Assembly: GCA_947178115.1 (NCBI GenBank)
Contig: CAMWXF010000127.1
Coordinates: 1-6,000 of the forward strand
Length of the DNA: 6,000 bases
From: an uncultured Lachnospiraceae bacterium
Lineage (GTDB): Bacteria > Bacillota > Clostridia > Lachnospirales > Lachnospiraceae
Reading direction: 5' to 3'
Below, one piece after another: positions 5,121 to 6,000 of the stretch (positions are counted from its first letter, which is position 1; every line of letters starts with the position of its first letter). The translations under genes and the position numbers were made by a program. The notes under the pieces were generated by a model. The model searched no databases and was not told the DNA's origin. It saw only the letters and a program-made list of their open reading frames with translations.

Positions 5121-5768
5121 ATGGATAAAGCAGAAATATTAAAACGTGTGGATCACACCCAGTTGAAGGCTTACGCTACGTGGGAGGATATCGTGAAGCT
5201 GTGTGATGAGGCGATTGCAAATGAGACGGCTTCCGTCTGTGTACCGCCCACATACATTAAGCGGATTCATGAAACTTACGGGGATAAGATCAATATCTGT
5301 ACGGTGGTAGGTTTCCCGTTGGGATATTCGGTGACGGAAGCTAAGGTGGCGGAGACGAAACAGGCAATTGCTGATGGCGCCCGAGAGATCGATATGGTAA
5401 TCAATATCAGCCATGTGAAGAACGGCATGTACGATGCGGTAGAACAGGAGATCCGCGCACTCAGGGAAGTCTGCAAGGATCATATTCTGAAAGTGATTAT
5501 CGAGACCTGCTATCTGACGGAGGAAGAGAAGATCGCTATGTGTAAGGCGGTAACTAACGCCGGGGCGGACTATATCAAGACATCCACCGGCTTCGGAACA
5601 GGCGGCGCTACGATAGAAGATATCCGTCTTTTTAAACAGTATATCGGAGAGGGCGTTAAGATCAAGGCGGCGGGCGGTATTTCCACCTTGGAGGATCTGG
5701 AGGCATTTATGGCGGAAGGATGCGACAGGATCGGAACTTCCAGAGCGGTAGGGCTGTTGCAGGAATAA
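5121..5768 (+). CDS. deoC: Deoxyribose-phosphate aldolase
   Basis: This cytoplasmic class I aldolase splits 2-deoxy-D-ribose 5-phosphate into glyceraldehyde 3-phosphate and acetaldehyde, the last step of deoxynucleoside breakdown. The 215-residue product has the usual length for Gram-positive DeoC. HTQLKAYAT (12-20) is the N-terminal signature; EIDMVINI (89-96) contains D91, equivalent to E. coli Asp102; K153 in YIKTSTGFGTGGAT (151-164) is the Schiff-base lysine (E. coli Lys167); and K182 in IKAAGGI (181-187) is the second active-site lysine (E. coli Lys201). Nothing is missing. AGAGGAG (5102-5108) precedes the ATG by 12 bases, a rather long spacing, but no better in-frame start exists and the family begins here. 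Other deo genes (deoB, pdp, cdd) are not seen beside it, so it appears to stand alone. A new promoter follows it at 5803. Confidence 0.96.
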   Translation: MDKAEILKRVDHTQLKAYATWEDIVKLCDEAIANETASVCVPPTYIKRIHETYGDKINICTVVGFPLGYSVTEAKVAETKQAIADGAREIDMVINISHVKNGMYDAVEQEIRALREVCKDHILKVIIETCYLTEEEKIAMCKAVTNAGADYIKTSTGFGTGGATIEDIRLFKQYIGEGVKIKAAGGISTLEDLEAFMAEGCDRIGTSRAVGLLQE

Positions 5769-5802
5769 TTGGGGAATTTCTCCATGGAAATGGATTTCAT
5801 TA

Positions 5803-5831
5803 TTGACTTTTATTGGTGGTTTTGAGATAAT
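5803..5831 (+). promoter_or_regulatory. Strong promoter candidate for the rightmost gene
   Basis: TTGACT (5803-5808) and GATAAT (5826-5831) are separated by exactly 17 bases, and TGA directly precedes the -10 (extended -10). The predicted start is near 5838, giving a leader of about 89 bases. No intrinsic terminator is visible between the deoC stop and this promoter, so read-through from deoC may add to expression. Confidence 0.65.
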
Positions 5832-5839
5832 TAGAGCGG

Positions 5840-5892
5840 TGTACGGTAGCCCGTACATATCATGCATGTGGCGGAAGATATAGTATCTTTCG
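5840..5892 (+). promoter_or_regulatory. Two-hairpin leader upstream of the rightmost gene
   Basis: Hairpin 1 pairs TGTACGG (5840-5846) with CCGTACA (5851-5857) around TAGC, a perfect 7-base-pair stem lying at the very 5' end of the predicted transcript. Hairpin 2 pairs CGGAAGATA (5872-5880) with TATCTTTCG (5884-5892) around TAG, 9 base pairs with one G-U. The palindrome CATGCATG (5861-5868) lies between them. Neither hairpin is followed by a U-run, so they are not terminators; a 5' stabilising or regulatory role is possible. I do not recognise a known riboswitch class. Confidence 0.45.
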
Positions 5893-5926
5893 TTAAATAA
5901 TACAATTTTAAGGAGGAGAACATAAT

Positions 5927-6000
5927 ATGGCAACAAAAGCGTATTATCCCATTTCCGAGATCGGCGCCGGCAAGGTTGGTTTTTCCAAGACCCGTTCCAT
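5927..6000 (+). CDS. Start of an unrecognised gene, cut by the right edge
   Basis: ATG at 5927 follows AGGAGG (5911-5916) with ten bases between, and the frame stays open to the window edge, giving 24 complete codons beginning MATKAYYPISEIG. The peptide has no signal sequence or membrane segment, and I cannot assign a family from it. It does not look like the start of a cytidine deaminase, nucleoside phosphorylase or phosphopentomutase, which often neighbour deoC. Its own promoter, structured leader and strong ribosome binding site suggest a well-expressed separate unit. Confidence 0.7.
   Translation, partial: MATKAYYPISEIGAGKVGFSKTRS

Noticed and set aside
5769..5800. Intrinsic terminator after deoC
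   Set aside because: GGGGAATTTCTCC is nearly symmetric but gives only a four-base-pair stem as RNA, and no U-run follows.
5139..5936. Long open frame on the minus strand opposite deoC (265 codons)
   Set aside because: It lies entirely across a well-supported deoC gene, its start has no ribosome binding site, and its translation resembles no protein family; it is a shadow of deoC codon structure.
1..6000. CRISPR array, insertion sequence, tRNA or rRNA gene
   Set aside because: No regularly spaced repeats, transposase motifs, terminal inverted repeats, tRNA cloverleaf or rRNA sequence were seen on either strand.

Overview
The window looks like a chromosomal housekeeping segment from a Firmicute of class Clostridia, most likely Lachnospiraceae. 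This is inferred from strong AGGAGG-type ribosome binding sites, TTGACT/TATAAT-type promoters, AT-rich intergenic DNA around moderate-GC genes, a SleB/CwlJ-type spore cortex hydrolase, the clostridial-looking citrate synthase, and an AP2-like protein of a kind I associate with Lachnospiraceae. The genus cannot be settled from the sequence.

Layout. (1) Positions 1-273 on the minus strand hold the first 91 codons of an AP2-like DNA-binding protein that runs off the left edge. (2) After an AT-rich divergent spacer, a SleB-type cell wall hydrolase with a lipoprotein-like signal reads rightward (431-1051). (3) A good extended -10 promoter (1085-1113) drives a structured leader and then threonine synthase (thrC, 1200-2693), a stand-alone CheY-like receiver protein whose GTG start overlaps the thrC stop by one base (2693-3064), and a small three-helix membrane protein of unknown function (3070-3438). 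This rightward unit ends at a hairpin (3466-3496) shared with the convergent citrate synthase. (4) Citrate synthase (gltA) reads leftward from 4854 to 3481, with its own promoter and an unusual leader rich in ATGA/GAA. (5) Deoxyribose-phosphate aldolase (deoC, 5121-5768) diverges from gltA. (6) A further transcription unit with its own promoter, two leader hairpins and a strong ribosome binding site begins a gene at 5927 that is cut by the right edge and that I do not recognise.

The gene set covers threonine biosynthesis, carbon entry toward 2-oxoglutarate, deoxynucleoside catabolism and spore cell wall turnover. No mobile element, CRISPR array, phage module, tRNA or rRNA is visible. The points most worth a second look are regulatory. 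The thrC leader has a hairpin whose 3' arm is duplicated downstream, so two mutually exclusive foldings are possible, and a six-codon mini-ORF ends one base before the thrC start. A receiver domain without an output domain is translationally coupled to thrC. The gltA leader consists almost entirely of ATGA-like units. The last gene has a two-hairpin leader. I see no convincing new multi-gene system here.
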